Shown here piece by piece: positions 34,800 through 45,249 of a stretch of 64,000 nt of DNA. The position numbers and the translations under genes are program-made. Numbering within the stretch: the first letter of the stretch is position 1; each line of letters starts with the position of its first letter. The stretch lies in assembly GCF_000518485.1 (NCBI RefSeq), contig NZ_KI912443.1:277205-341204 (forward strand). The letters are read 5' to 3'. Source of the DNA: Olleya marilimosa CAM030. GTDB lineage: Bacteria > Bacteroidota > Bacteroidia > Flavobacteriales > Flavobacteriaceae. A model generated the notes under the pieces. That model had not been told where the DNA came from and did not search any database. It saw nothing but the letters and a program-made list of their open reading frames with translations.

Positions 34800-36155
34800 A
34801 TGTCAAACGACATTAAGATTAAAAAAGGTCTGGATATTAAATTAGTCGGAGAAGCTGAAAAGGCTACCGAAAATGCTATTGTAAGCAATTATTATTCAAT
34901 TAGACCTGAAGATTTTCATCAAGTTACACCAAAATTAATGGCTAAAGAAGGCGATAAAGTAAAGGCAGGACAACCTGTGTTTTATGATAAGTCTAATGAA
35001 GCTGTAAAATTTGTATCTCCTGTTTCAGGTCAGATTATAGAGGTAACTCGTGGTGAAAAAAGAAAAATACTTTCAGTAAAAATTCAAGCAGACAAGGAGC
35101 AGACGTTTCAGGATTACGGTAAGCTAGATTTAAATTCAGCTAAAGCTGAAGATATTAAATCACGTTTATTAGAGTCTGGATGTTGGGCATTTGTAAAGCA
35201 ACGTCCTTACGACGTTATTGCAAATCCAGCAAACACGCCTAAAGCTATATTTATTTCGGCTTATGCAAGTGCACCTTTAGTAGCAGATTTAGACTATGTC
35301 CTACAAGGGAAAGAGGCTGAGCTGCAAGCTGCTGTTACTGCTTTAAGTAAATTAACTAACGGTAAAGTACATGTAAGTGTTGCAAAAAATGGTAATTCGC
35401 CATTAGCAGGACTTTCAGATATTACTTTGCATAAAGTGTCTGGTCCACATCCATCAGGAAATGTTGGAACACAGATTAACAAAATAGACCCAATTAATAA
35501 AGGTGAGGTTGTTTGGACAATTAATGCTCAAGACCTTGTAATTATTGGAGAGTTATTGTTGACTGGTCGCTTTAATGCAGAACGTATTGTTGCTTTAGTA
35601 GGTTCTTCAGTAAAAAAACCACGTTATTTTAAAACTAAATTAGGAAGCGAAATCGCTACTATGGTTTATGATAATGGAGTAGATAAAAACGGTAATGATC
35701 GTATCATTTCTGGAAATGTCTTAACCGGAAAACAAGTCAAGCCAGATGGATATTTAGATTATTATAGTAATACTATTACTGTGATACCTGAAGGTGATGA
35801 TTACGAGTTTTTTGGATGGAACAAGCCAGTTTTTAATAAAGTATCAACTTCTAGAGCTTTAACTTTTTCTTGGTTAACGCCAAATAAAAAGTTTGATTTA
35901 AATACCAATACTAATGGTGAGCATCGTGCTTTTGTTATTACTGGTAGTTATGAAGAAGTATTTCCTTTAGATATCTTTCCAATGCAAATATTAAAAGCTT
36001 GTATGTACAAAGATTTAGACGAAATGGAAGCTTTAGGTATGTATGAAGTAGCACCAGAAGATTTTGCTTTAACAGAATTTGTATGTGTGTCAAAACAGCC
36101 ACACCAAAAGATAATTAGAGAAGGTTTAGACTTAATGCTTAAAGAAATAGGATAA
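34800..36155 (+). CDS. nqrA: Na+-translocating NADH:quinone reductase subunit A
   Basis: 451 aa cytoplasmic subunit without a cofactor, docking on NqrB. The N-terminus (IKKGLDIKLVGEAEKA), barrel-sandwich segment (EGDKVKAGQPVFYDKSNEAVKFVSPVSGQIIEV) and KLTNGKVHVSV / SGPHPSGNVGTQIN are characteristic. First of six genes spaced from -1 to 7 nt apart; its stop overlaps nqrB by 1 nt. Confidence 0.95.
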   Translation: MSNDIKIKKGLDIKLVGEAEKATENAIVSNYYSIRPEDFHQVTPKLMAKEGDKVKAGQPVFYDKSNEAVKFVSPVSGQIIEVTRGEKRKILSVKIQADKEQTFQDYGKLDLNSAKAEDIKSRLLESGCWAFVKQRPYDVIANPANTPKAIFISAYASAPLVADLDYVLQGKEAELQAAVTALSKLTNGKVHVSVAKNGNSPLAGLSDITLHKVSGPHPSGNVGTQINKIDPINKGEVVWTINAQDLVIIGELLLTGRFNAERIVALVGSSVKKPRYFKTKLGSEIATMVYDNGVDKNGNDRIISGNVLTGKQVKPDGYLDYYSNTITVIPEGDDYEFFGWNKPVFNKVSTSRALTFSWLTPNKKFDLNTNTNGEHRAFVITGSYEEVFPLDIFPMQILKACMYKDLDEMEALGMYEVAPEDFALTEFVCVSKQPHQKIIREGLDLMLKEIG

Positions 36156-37369
36156 TGGGCTTAAAAAGTAATTTACATAATTTAAAAGAAAAGTATAAAG
36201 GTACCAAGATGGCTCCTGCGTTTAACGCAATTCATACTTTTTTATACTTGCCAAATGAAACCACTCATGGTGGAACGCACATTAAGGCAGCAGATGATTT
36301 AAAACGTACCATGAATATTGTAATCATGGCTTTAGTGCCATGTTTAATATTTGGTATTTTTAATGCAGGTTACCAACATTATGCAGCTATTGATGCAGCA
36401 GCAGGAGTTATTAGAGAAGCCTCTTTATTTAGCAACTTTATAACTTGGGATAATTTTGTAGTTGGAGCTTGGACAGTATTACCATTGGTAATTGTATCTT
36501 ATGGAGTTGGTCTTATTGTAGAGTTTATTTTTGCAGTAATTAAAGGACACGAAGTAGAAGAAGGTTACTTAGTAACAGGTATGCTAGTACCATTAATTGT
36601 TCCTGTTGATATTCCATTATGGATGTTAGCTGTAGCAGTTATTTTTGGTGTAGTAATCGGTAAAGAAGTTTTTGGAGGTACAGGAATGAACATCCTAAAT
36701 CCAGCATTAACCATTCGTGCTTTCTTGTTTTTTGCATATCCAACATGGATGTCAGGAGATAAAGTATGGGTACATGAAGCGGTTGAACGTGCAGGAACTG
36801 CAGATGCAATATCAGGAGAAACATTACTTGGTGCTTATGCACAAAATAGTAGTCTTGCAGGTATTGATTATATGGATATGTTTTTTGGATTTATTCCAGG
36901 ATCAGTTGGAGAAACGTCTAAGTTATTAATCATCATTGGAGCTTTATTTTTAATCTTTACAAAGGTTGGAAGCTGGAGAATTATAGTGTCTACTTTAATA
37001 GGTGCTTTAACAATGGGATTAATATTTAACGGAGTTGTATCTGCTGAATGGATTGGAGAATCTAGCAAATTTTACGGATTAATGAATGTACCATTCTGGC
37101 AGCATTTAATTATTGGTAGTATTTTATTTGGTGCAGTTTATATGGCAACAGATCCAGTAACTGCTTCTCAAACAAATAAAGGTAAATGGATTTATGGATT
37201 CTTAATTGGTTTCATTTCAATAATGATTCGTGTATTTAATCCAGCGTATCCAGAAGGTGTATTTTTAGCTATTCTATTAATGAATGTCTTTGCACCAACT
37301 ATTGACCATTACGTAATACAAGGAAACGTAAAACGCAGAATGAAACGTTTAAAAGTTAAAACAGCATAA
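36155..37369 (+). CDS. nqrB: Na+-translocating NADH:quinone reductase subunit B
   Basis: 404 aa, about ten transmembrane helices; carries covalent FMN and riboflavin and forms the Na+ path. The flavinylation motif D-x-x-S-G-x-T is visible as DAISGET with Thr223 as the FMN acceptor. ApbE needed for this modification is encoded at 45250. Other landmarks are TTHGGTHIKAADDLKRTMN near the N-terminus and the MATDPVTAS segment. Confidence 0.95.
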   Translation: MGLKSNLHNLKEKYKGTKMAPAFNAIHTFLYLPNETTHGGTHIKAADDLKRTMNIVIMALVPCLIFGIFNAGYQHYAAIDAAAGVIREASLFSNFITWDNFVVGAWTVLPLVIVSYGVGLIVEFIFAVIKGHEVEEGYLVTGMLVPLIVPVDIPLWMLAVAVIFGVVIGKEVFGGTGMNILNPALTIRAFLFFAYPTWMSGDKVWVHEAVERAGTADAISGETLLGAYAQNSSLAGIDYMDMFFGFIPGSVGETSKLLIIIGALFLIFTKVGSWRIIVSTLIGALTMGLIFNGVVSAEWIGESSKFYGLMNVPFWQHLIIGSILFGAVYMATDPVTASQTNKGKWIYGFLIGFISIMIRVFNPAYPEGVFLAILLMNVFAPTIDHYVIQGNVKRRMKRLKVKTA

Positions 37370-37371
37370 TC

Positions 37372-38133
37372 ATGGCAATGAACACAGATAAAAATTCATA
37401 TACTGTAATATTTGCAATTGTAATGGTGCTTGTTGTAGGGTCTTTATTAGCCTTTACTGCAGCAACCTTAAAACCAAATATTGCTGAAAACAGAAGAATG
37501 GAAAAGCAACAGAATATTCTGTATGCTATGGGAGTTAATGGTAACGAAGGTGATGGAGACATAACTTTTGTATCTACAGACAAAGTTGCAGCAGATTTTT
37601 CAAAATACATTACTAAACAATTAGTAATTGAAAATGGTGTAGCTAAGGAAGATAATGAAGCTTATTTAATAGATATCAAAAAAGAACAAGCTAAAGCTAA
37701 AACAGGAGGAACAAGACGTTTACCTTTATTTGTTGGAGAAAAGGATGGTAAAACATTCTACATCGCTCCAATTAGAGGTAAAGGACTTTGGGATGCTATT
37801 TGGGGTTATGTTGCAATGGATGAAAACATGGTTGTTCAGGGTACATTTTTTGACCACGCAGGAGAAACACCTGGATTAGGAGCAAACATTAAGCAACGTT
37901 ACTTCATGGACGATTTTTATGGTGAAAAATTACTAACTGATGCAGGTGTATTCAAAGGGATTACTGTAGCTAAAGGTAATAATGATCCTAAAAACGAAAT
38001 TAAAGATGATTACGAAGTTGATGCATTAGCAGGAGCAACTATCACAGGTGATGGTGTGACAGCAATGATTAAAAAAGATTTAAGATTATATCAACCTTAC
38101 TTCGAGAACTTAAAAAAACTAGCTAGCAATTAA
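37372..38133 (+). CDS. nqrC: Na+-translocating NADH:quinone reductase subunit C
   Basis: 253 aa; one N-terminal transmembrane helix (VIFAIVMVLVVGSLLAFTAATL) and a periplasmic FMN domain. The flavin acceptor is Thr223 in DALAGAT, where Ala stands at the usual Ser/Thr position of the ApbE motif. GKGLWDAIWGYVAMD and ETPGLGANI are family signatures. 2 nt after nqrB and before nqrD. Confidence 0.95.
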   Translation: MAMNTDKNSYTVIFAIVMVLVVGSLLAFTAATLKPNIAENRRMEKQQNILYAMGVNGNEGDGDITFVSTDKVAADFSKYITKQLVIENGVAKEDNEAYLIDIKKEQAKAKTGGTRRLPLFVGEKDGKTFYIAPIRGKGLWDAIWGYVAMDENMVVQGTFFDHAGETPGLGANIKQRYFMDDFYGEKLLTDAGVFKGITVAKGNNDPKNEIKDDYEVDALAGATITGDGVTAMIKKDLRLYQPYFENLKKLASN

Positions 38134-38135
38134 TT

Positions 38136-38780
38136 ATGGGACTACTTTCAAAAAAAGACGCAAAGTTAATAACAGATCCTTTAGCAGATAATAACCCAAT
38201 TACAATCCAAGTATTAGGTATATGTTCTGCTTTAGCAATTACCGCAGAGTTAAAAGCGTCGTTGGTAATGGGTATTGCTGTAATGTTTGTATTAGGAATA
38301 GGAAACGTAGTTATCTCTTTAATGAGAAACATCATACCTTCTAAAATCCGAATTATTGTTCAACTTATTGTAGTTGCTGCTTTAGTAATTATTGTTGATC
38401 AAGTGTTAAAAGCTTTTGCTTATGAGTTAAGTAAAACACTTTCGGTATTTGTTGGATTAATTATCACAAACTGTATTATTATGGGACGTTTTGAAGCTTT
38501 TGCTTTAGCAAACAAACCTTGGAGATCTTTCCTTGACGGAATTGGTAACTCTTTAGGTTATGCAGTCATCTTAATAATTGTTGGTTTTTTTAGAGAACTT
38601 TTAGGTTCAGGTACATTATTCGGAATACCAGTATTAGGAGATCCAATCGAGAAAACAGGAGTATATTCATTAGGATACGAAAACAACGGTTTTATGTTAA
38701 TGCCTCCAATGGCATTAATAATTGTTGGACTTATTATTTGGGTACAACGTAGTAGAAACAAAGCATTAATCGAAGACTAA
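38136..38780 (+). CDS. nqrD: Na+-translocating NADH:quinone reductase subunit D
   Basis: 214 aa, six transmembrane helices. GICSALAIT (Cys30) and TNCIIMGR hold the cysteines which, with those of NqrE, ligate the intramembrane iron-sulfur centre. Related to RnfE. Part of the nqr operon. Confidence 0.95.
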   Translation: MGLLSKKDAKLITDPLADNNPITIQVLGICSALAITAELKASLVMGIAVMFVLGIGNVVISLMRNIIPSKIRIIVQLIVVAALVIIVDQVLKAFAYELSKTLSVFVGLIITNCIIMGRFEAFALANKPWRSFLDGIGNSLGYAVILIIVGFFRELLGSGTLFGIPVLGDPIEKTGVYSLGYENNGFMLMPPMALIIVGLIIWVQRSRNKALIED

Positions 38781-38787
38781 AAATATT

Positions 38788-39501
38788 ATGGAACATTTAG
38801 AATTATTTTTCAAGTCGATTTTTATAGACAACATGGTATTTGCAGTATTCTTAGGAATGTGCTCTTACCTAGCAGTATCTAAAAAAGTAGCAACAGCTGT
38901 CGGATTAGGTGCAGCAGTAATATTTGTATTAGCAATTACAGTACCATTAAACTGGTTATTAGATCAATACATTTTACAACCAGGTGCTTTATCTTGGTTA
39001 GGAGCAGAGTATGCAGATTATGATTTAAGTTTCTTATCATTTATCATGTTTATTGCAACTATTGCAACAATGGTACAATTAGTAGAAATTGTGGTAGAAA
39101 AGTTTTCACCATCATTATATAACTCATTAGGTATTTTCTTACCACTTATTGCTGTAAACTGTGCCATCTTAGGAGGGTCTTTATTTATGCAATCTAGAGA
39201 AATCGAAACATTAGGCTTAGCCTTTAACTATGGTGTATCATCAGGTATTGGATGGTTTTTAGCTATTCTAGCAATTGCTGCAATTAGAGAGAAAATAAGA
39301 TACAGTAACGTACCAGCACCTTTAAGAGGATTAGGTATCACATTTATCATCACAGGATTAATGGGAATAGGTTTCTTAAGCTTTGGAGGTATGCTAACTG
39401 GAGGAGATGAAGAAGCGCCTAAAAAAGAAAAAACAGTTAAAGTAGACACTAAAACTGTTGATACAAAAGAATTAGCTAACAATACTAAAATAGTAGAGTA
39501 A
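38788..39501 (+). CDS. nqrE: Na+-translocating NADH:quinone reductase subunit E
   Basis: 237 aa, six transmembrane helices, related to RnfA. The cysteines in GMCSYLAVS and VNCAILGG complete the iron-sulfur site shared with NqrD. It has a charged C-terminal tail (about 210-237, [18 protein letters not shown]) longer than in Vibrio, of unknown role. Confidence 0.95.
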   Translation: MEHLELFFKSIFIDNMVFAVFLGMCSYLAVSKKVATAVGLGAAVIFVLAITVPLNWLLDQYILQPGALSWLGAEYADYDLSFLSFIMFIATIATMVQLVEIVVEKFSPSLYNSLGIFLPLIAVNCAILGGSLFMQSREIETLGLAFNYGVSSGIGWFLAILAIAAIREKIRYSNVPAPLRGLGITFIITGLMGIGFLSFGGMLTGGDEEAPKKEKTVKVDTKTVDTKELANNTKIVE

Positions 39502-39502
39502 C

Positions 39503-40816
39503 ATGATTTTAGCAGCAGGAACATTAGGGACAGTAATAGCAACCGTAGCAGCATTTTTACTAATTACTTTAGTATTAGTAAGCTTACTGTTGTTTGTTAA
39601 ACAAAAATTATCGCCATCTGGTCCAGTAAAGATTTTAATTAATGGCGAACGTGAAATTGAAGTCTCTTCTGGAGGTACTTTACTTTCTACATTAGGAAAT
39701 AATAAAATATTCTTACCATCAGCTTGCGGTGGAGGAGGAACTTGTATACAATGTGAATGTCACGTTTTATCTGGAGGTGGAGAAGCTTTACCGACAGAAA
39801 CTCCTCATTTTTCAAGAAAAGAATTAGCACATGGTGCACGTTTATCTTGTCAAGTAAAGGTTAAACAAGACATGGAGATTACAATTCCAGAAGAAGTATT
39901 CGGAATTAAAAAGTGGGAAGCTACCGTAGTATCAAACTACAACGTAGCAACTTTTATTAAAGAGTTTGTGGTAGAAATTCCTGAGGATATGAACTACAAA
40001 GCTGGAGGATATATTCAAATTGAAATTCCAAATTGTACAGTTAATTATTCAGATATGGATATCACTGCGCATCCAGAAGATCACCCAGGAGAGCCTAACA
40101 AGTTTGAGGCAGATTGGGATAAATTTGGTTTACGTCCTTTAGTAATGAAAAATGATGAGTTAGTTGAAAGAGCATACTCGATGGCTTCTTATCCTGCAGA
40201 GGGTAGAAGAATCATGCTTAACGTGCGTGTCGCAACTCCTCCTTTTGATCGTGCCAAAGGTGGCTGGATGGATGTAAATCCAGGTGTTGCTTCATCTTAT
40301 ATCTTTAATCAAAAAGTTGGAGATAAAGTAACAATCTCTGGGCCTTACGGTGAATTCTTTATCAACGAGTCTGATGCAGAAATGCTGTACGTTGGTGGAG
40401 GTGCAGGTATGGCTCCAATGCGTTCTCATTTATATGAGTTATTTAGAACTATTAAAACTGGTCGTAAAGTTACGTATTGGTATGGAGGACGTTCTAAAGC
40501 AGAGCTATTTTACATTCACTATTTTAGAGCATTAGAAAAGGATTTCCCTAACTTCAAATTCTATATTGCATTATCAGATCCAACTGAAGCTGATAACTGG
40601 AAAATAAAATCTGATATTAATGATGAATCTGGTGATGGATTTGTTGGATTTATTCACCAAGTGGTAATTGACCAATATTTATCTAAACATGACGCTCCAG
40701 AGGATATAGAATTATACTTCTGTGGTCCACCATTGATGAATCAAGCAGTGCAAAAAATGGGTGAAGACTTTGGTATTGATGATGAAAACATCAGATTTGA
40801 TGATTTCGGAGGATAA
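39503..40816 (+). CDS. nqrF: Na+-translocating NADH:quinone reductase subunit F
   Basis: 437 aa. N-terminal transmembrane anchor (about 5-32), a [2Fe-2S] ferredoxin domain with cysteines in [15 protein letters not shown] and RLSCQ, an FAD domain (RAYSMASYP) and an NADH domain ([26 protein letters not shown]). It accepts electrons from NADH. Last nqr gene, followed by a terminator. Confidence 0.96.
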   Translation: MILAAGTLGTVIATVAAFLLITLVLVSLLLFVKQKLSPSGPVKILINGEREIEVSSGGTLLSTLGNNKIFLPSACGGGGTCIQCECHVLSGGGEALPTETPHFSRKELAHGARLSCQVKVKQDMEITIPEEVFGIKKWEATVVSNYNVATFIKEFVVEIPEDMNYKAGGYIQIEIPNCTVNYSDMDITAHPEDHPGEPNKFEADWDKFGLRPLVMKNDELVERAYSMASYPAEGRRIMLNVRVATPPFDRAKGGWMDVNPGVASSYIFNQKVGDKVTISGPYGEFFINESDAEMLYVGGGAGMAPMRSHLYELFRTIKTGRKVTYWYGGRSKAELFYIHYFRALEKDFPNFKFYIALSDPTEADNWKIKSDINDESGDGFVGFIHQVVIDQYLSKHDAPEDIELYFCGPPLMNQAVQKMGEDFGIDDENIRFDDFGG

Positions 40817-40846
40817 AATACTAGACTTCTAAGTCCTATAAATATT

Positions 40847-40879
40847 AAAGCCAGAACTTAATTGTTCTGGCTTTTTTTT
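40847..40879 (+). terminator. nqr operon terminator
   Basis: AAAGCCAGAAC / GTTCTGGCTTT stem with T8, about 30 nt after nqrF. Confidence 0.85.
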
Positions 40880-40975
40880 GTTTGCAAAATTAGGGTGTTA
40901 AAGTTTCTTACTTTATTTATTATGTTTCGTAAATTCGGCAAAAAGTAACATTTTAACGTTTATTAAAATATCAAT

Positions 40976-43846
40976 ATGAACAAAATTACCCTTAAAGGTG
41001 CATTGGCCTTTTTATTATTAGGTACTAGTGTTTCCGCAGTAGGACAGATTCAAACTAGTAATGCAAGTTTAAATTCAAACCTTGAAGTTAAAAGAGGTCC
41101 ATTTGAATTGACTGAAGCGACAAAACAGTCTATAGAACTGATTGGTTATGCTAAATGTTTAACCGATGAAAACGAAATCTTATTACAGCAAAAATATCCA
41201 AAGAGAGCTACAGATGCTCAGTTTGAAGAATGGTTAGCTCCTAAATTAGCTCAAATTCGTACTGAGAGAGCAAGTGGAAGAAGTGAGCAAGTTGTATATA
41301 ATATTCCTGTAATTATTCATGTTGTACATGATGGTGATGCCTTAGGAACTGGAGAAAATATAACAGATGCGCAAGCCTTATCTCAAATTCAAGTAATGAA
41401 TGAAGATTTTAGAAGGTTAGCTGGTACACCAGGAGGTATAAATAGTACTGGAGCTGCAGTTGATGTAGAGATAAATTTTTGTATTGCACAACAAGATGAA
41501 AGTGGTAATCCTACCACAGGAGTAGTTAGACACGTAATTACTCCGTACAGTAATAGTCAAACACCATCTAATACTGGTGATTGGGAAATTAGATCTGATG
41601 TGGAGACTATGAAAGCTAACACACAATGGGATCCTACAAAATATTTAAATATGTGGACCATACGTCCAGGAGGTAACCCTTTAGATGATAACGTTAATCC
41701 TGGATTAGGAGGATTATTAGGTTACGCACAATTTCCTAGTAACTCAGGATTAATTGGTTTAAGTACAAATGGAGGAGCAGCTAACACAGATGGTGTTGTC
41801 GCAGCATTTGACTCTATGGGAACTTTAGCTGAGGATGATGGTACATTTATGCTTAATCCAACTTATAACTTAGGAAGAACAATGACTCACGAAGTTGGAC
41901 ACTGGTTAGGTTTACGTCATATTTGGGGAGATAATTCTAACTGTGTTGGAGGTAGTTCAGCAGGAGATTTTTGTGCTGACACACCAGATTCTAATCAACC
42001 AAATTACTCTTGTGTAACCGTAGATAATTGTGTATCCGATGGCTTAGGTAATGACCAAGTACAAAACTATATGGACTATACACCAGATGCATGTATGGAT
42101 ACTTTTACTCAAGATCAAAAAGATAGAATTGTAGCAGTTATGCAGTCTAGTCCAAGACGTATGGAGTTAAATGCATCTAACGTATGTAATCCATCTCAGC
42201 CTACAATTAGTTTTACTACAGCAGCTCCTACTTCGGCATTAGAAGGTAGTGATTGTGATTTTGTAGATTATAATTTTGATTTAAATATATCTGAAGGTGG
42301 TGATGCAACAGCTACAGCTACATTGGTTGCTACAGGTACAGCAGTTGAAGGAGAAGATTTTGAATTATTAAATAATTCGGTTGTATTTGCAACAGGAGCA
42401 ACTACTGCTACAGGAAGTAATGTAGTAACTTTAAGAGTTTATAATGATAGTTTTGTAGAAGCTGATGAAACAGTTATACTAAATGTAAATGTTACTACAA
42501 CAGGTAGCACATTGGCTTCGGCAGCGACTCATCAATTAACAATATTAAATGATGATGCAGCAGCAGCATTAACAACTACTGTTAATGTTTATAGTAATAA
42601 TTTTGATGATGGTACAGGTTTATCTGTATATGATAGAGATGGAGATGGTAACGCATGGTATGCAGGTGTTGGTGGTTTAGATGGTTTTGGAGATATTGTA
42701 GGTGATACAGCTCTTTCTGAGTCTAATGGTACACTTTTAAATACAGGACCAGGTGGATATACACCAGACCAATATTTAGTATCTGAAGCATTTACTATTC
42801 CAGCTAGTGCAACCAATGTTGCGGTATCTTATGTAGTTGGATCTTATAATACGAGTGGTGGTTATCAGGAACATTACTCAGTATATTATACCACTGTTAG
42901 TACTCCAACAGCGTATGCAGATTTAGAAGAGTTTGTATTAGAAAACGATAGAATAGTACCTGCTACAGGAACAGAGATTAGAACACACGATTTAACGCCT
43001 TATGCTGGTACAACAGGTAAAATTGTAATCAGACACCATAATACTCCTGGTGATGGGTTATTACTATTTGATACATTAAGTGTAGATGCTACTACTGGGA
43101 CTTCTATTCAAACAGCAGAAAATTTTGCAACTATGGATCAATTAAGCTTAACAACTTCAGGAACAATAACATCAAGTGATGCTGTAAGTTCTGATTTAAT
43201 GTTAGACATGACAAATAATGGGACAGAAGACTTTGGTTGTTTAGATGTATTTGTATCTAGAGCAGGAACTAGTGCACAAAGTTATAATGGTAATACAACA
43301 CCAAACTTTTTTGCAGATAAAACGTTTACCATTACACCAACAAATGCTTTAACAAGTACAAATGCTGTAATCGAGTTTTACTTTACTAGTGCAGAATTAG
43401 CAGGTTGGGAAGCTGCAACAGGTCAAACTACTGCATCTTTAAGTATTATTAGAGAGCATGGGACAGAAGTAGAAGTTGTGCCAGCAGCAGTAACAGCTTT
43501 TGGATCAGAGTTTGTAGTATCTGGAACATTTACAACTGGAATTGACGGAACATTCTATTTTGGTGTACCTCAAGCTAGTTTATCTACTTCAGAGTTTGCT
43601 TTTGATCAATTTAGTGTTTATCCAAACCCAACTTCTGGAGCTATTACTTTATCAATAAGTACTACTGAAGATGTAACACTTACAGTTTATGATATTAGAG
43701 GACGTCAGATATTAAACGACAAGTATACTAACACAGGATCTTTATTTAATAAGACAGTAAATTTAAATGCTAAATCAACAGGAATTTATATTCTTAAAGT
43801 TGAAGCAGGTAATAAATCTGTATTTAAAAAGATTATTGTAAAATAA
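40976..43846 (+). CDS. Secreted M43-type zinc metalloprotease, T9SS type A cargo
   Basis: 956 aa. Signal peptide, propeptide-like region (about 25-100), then a metzincin catalytic domain of the pappalysin/M43 family: HEVGHWLGLRH with zinc ligands His305, His309 and His315 and catalytic Glu306, and a Met-turn region (VQNYMDYTPDACMDTFTQDQ). Next come a Calx-beta-like domain (about 415-525), a jelly-roll-like domain (about 540-710) and a C-terminal T9SS type A signal (FSVYPNPTSGAITLSI...STGIYILKVEAG). It is probably released or surface bound and degrades external protein. Confidence 0.9.
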   Translation: MNKITLKGALAFLLLGTSVSAVGQIQTSNASLNSNLEVKRGPFELTEATKQSIELIGYAKCLTDENEILLQQKYPKRATDAQFEEWLAPKLAQIRTERASGRSEQVVYNIPVIIHVVHDGDALGTGENITDAQALSQIQVMNEDFRRLAGTPGGINSTGAAVDVEINFCIAQQDESGNPTTGVVRHVITPYSNSQTPSNTGDWEIRSDVETMKANTQWDPTKYLNMWTIRPGGNPLDDNVNPGLGGLLGYAQFPSNSGLIGLSTNGGAANTDGVVAAFDSMGTLAEDDGTFMLNPTYNLGRTMTHEVGHWLGLRHIWGDNSNCVGGSSAGDFCADTPDSNQPNYSCVTVDNCVSDGLGNDQVQNYMDYTPDACMDTFTQDQKDRIVAVMQSSPRRMELNASNVCNPSQPTISFTTAAPTSALEGSDCDFVDYNFDLNISEGGDATATATLVATGTAVEGEDFELLNNSVVFATGATTATGSNVVTLRVYNDSFVEADETVILNVNVTTTGSTLASAATHQLTILNDDAAAALTTTVNVYSNNFDDGTGLSVYDRDGDGNAWYAGVGGLDGFGDIVGDTALSESNGTLLNTGPGGYTPDQYLVSEAFTIPASATNVAVSYVVGSYNTSGGYQEHYSVYYTTVSTPTAYADLEEFVLENDRIVPATGTEIRTHDLTPYAGTTGKIVIRHHNTPGDGLLLFDTLSVDATTGTSIQTAENFATMDQLSLTTSGTITSSDAVSSDLMLDMTNNGTEDFGCLDVFVSRAGTSAQSYNGNTTPNFFADKTFTITPTNALTSTNAVIEFYFTSAELAGWEAATGQTTASLSIIREHGTEVEVVPAAVTAFGSEFVVSGTFTTGIDGTFYFGVPQASLSTSEFAFDQFSVYPNPTSGAITLSISTTEDVTLTVYDIRGRQILNDKYTNTGSLFNKTVNLNAKSTGIYILKVEAGNKSVFKKIIVK

Positions 43847-43865
43847 TTTTAAGATAATTTTAAAT

Positions 43866-43896
43866 ATAAGCCCAATACGAAAGTATTGGGCTTTTT
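43866..43896 (+). terminator. Terminator after the M43 protease
   Basis: AAGCCCAATAC GAAA GTATTGGGCTT stem with GNRA-type tetraloop and T5. Confidence 0.85.
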
Positions 43897-43910
43897 CGTT
43901 TTAAAGCTAT

Positions 43911-44783
43911 ATGAGAAAAATAATCCTTGTTATTTTAATATTTATAACCTTGTTACTTTTAGTCTACAAGCTTAATCCAAAACCTGTTAAGCAGTTTGTA
44001 AATAAGCTATCTAAAAGTGTTACATCATCAAATATTAATAAGGATAGTTTAACTATTGCGTCTAGGGTAAATCCTCCAAAAGGATTTAAAAGAGTTGATT
44101 ATCCGATTGGAAGCTATCAGGATTATCTCCGGAATTATGCTTTAAAACCTTATGGCAGTAAAATTATTAATTATGATAATTCTGTTTATTATTGGCAAAA
44201 AGGACATGAAGGGATATTAGACATTAGTGTACCTAAAAATGGATTACAACAATGCGCAGATGCACTAATTAGAATAAGAAGTGAATACCTTTGGGAAACC
44301 AATAAAAAAGACCAAATAGGGTTTAATTTTACCTCAGGTCATTACTGTTCTTGGTCAGATTATGCTAAAGGATTTAGACCTAAAATAAATGGTAATAAAG
44401 TCACTTTTAGTAAGACTGCAACAGCAAATAATAGCAAGGCTAATTTTTATAAATATTTAAATTTAATATATACCTATTCTGGGACCTTATCACTTTTTAA
44501 CGAGTTAGAGCCAGTAACTAAAGCAGACGATTTGCAAATAGGTGATATGCTAATTTTAGGTGGCACTCCTGGACATATTGTAATGCTAGCAGATCAAGTT
44601 GTAAACGATAAAGGTGAAAGCTTGTTTTTATTATTTCAAGGTAATACACCTGCACAAAGTGTTCATTTAGTAAAAAACCTTGAGGATGCTTCAATTTCTC
44701 CTTGGTATAACTTAAAAATGGATACTGTAATTCCAGTTTCAAATTTTACATTCTACAATTCTAAATTTGCACGATTTAAGTAA
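43911..44783 (+). CDS. DUF4846 domain protein
   Basis: 290 aa. N-terminal hydrophobic anchor (IILVILIFITLLLLVY) and a DUF4846 domain (about 55-280), with conserved YPIGSYQDYLRNYALKP, CADALIRIRSEYLW, FTSGHYCSWSDYAKGFRP and GDMLILGGTPGHIVML. The Cys and the HIVML/GxPGH region recall papain-like amidase folds, but no activity is established. It begins 14 nt after the M43 terminator. Confidence 0.82.
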   Translation: MRKIILVILIFITLLLLVYKLNPKPVKQFVNKLSKSVTSSNINKDSLTIASRVNPPKGFKRVDYPIGSYQDYLRNYALKPYGSKIINYDNSVYYWQKGHEGILDISVPKNGLQQCADALIRIRSEYLWETNKKDQIGFNFTSGHYCSWSDYAKGFRPKINGNKVTFSKTATANNSKANFYKYLNLIYTYSGTLSLFNELEPVTKADDLQIGDMLILGGTPGHIVMLADQVVNDKGESLFLLFQGNTPAQSVHLVKNLEDASISPWYNLKMDTVIPVSNFTFYNSKFARFK

Positions 44784-44836
44784 TTTGTTAGTCGGCTTTT
44801 TTTCCGCGAAAGCGAAATAAACTTTATTTTTGTAGT

Positions 44837-45211
44837 ATGAAAGCACTATCAAAACAAGAGTTACATAATCTAGCCATGAATCATGTAGGTAAAGACCTAG
44901 AGAAGCGTGGTTTTGAGTTTATAGCAATTAATAGTCAATTAAAAAGTAATCCGCAATTTGTAGTTATGGATAAAAATAAACAATACTTTTTTGTAATTGT
45001 TCGTGCTGTCTTATTACCAAATAATGCTAATAATTATGATGTAATTTGGATGGAATCTTTTAAGAAGCATGCTACAGACCATAATTCTAAAATACTATAT
45101 GCTGGTGTTGGATTAGGGAATCCTAAGGGAGAAGACTTGCCTGTTTATTTAAATGAAGAATATTTAATAGAATATAATGGGATTCAATTAATTGAAACCA
45201 ACCTAAATTAA
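44837..45211 (+). CDS. Conserved hypothetical protein near the nqr/apbE genes
   Basis: 124 aa. Begins LSKQELHNLAMNHVGKDLEKRGFEFIAINSQL, then QFVVMDKNKQYFFVIVRAV, a layout like small proteins of the restriction endonuclease-like fold, though the catalytic residues are not convincing. Similar proteins are sometimes labelled as Na+-NQR subunit F in databases because of this neighbourhood; it has no ferredoxin or flavin motif, so that label would be wrong. It lies 38 nt before apbE. Confidence 0.65.
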   Translation: MKALSKQELHNLAMNHVGKDLEKRGFEFIAINSQLKSNPQFVVMDKNKQYFFVIVRAVLLPNNANNYDVIWMESFKKHATDHNSKILYAGVGLGNPKGEDLPVYLNEEYLIEYNGIQLIETNLN

Positions 45212-45249
45212 GACTTATAATTTTCTTTTTAATTTACAACTCAGCCTAA

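Noticed and set aside
44837..45211. Annotation as NQR subunit F
   Set aside because: No ferredoxin, FAD or NADH motifs; the true nqrF is at 39503-40816.
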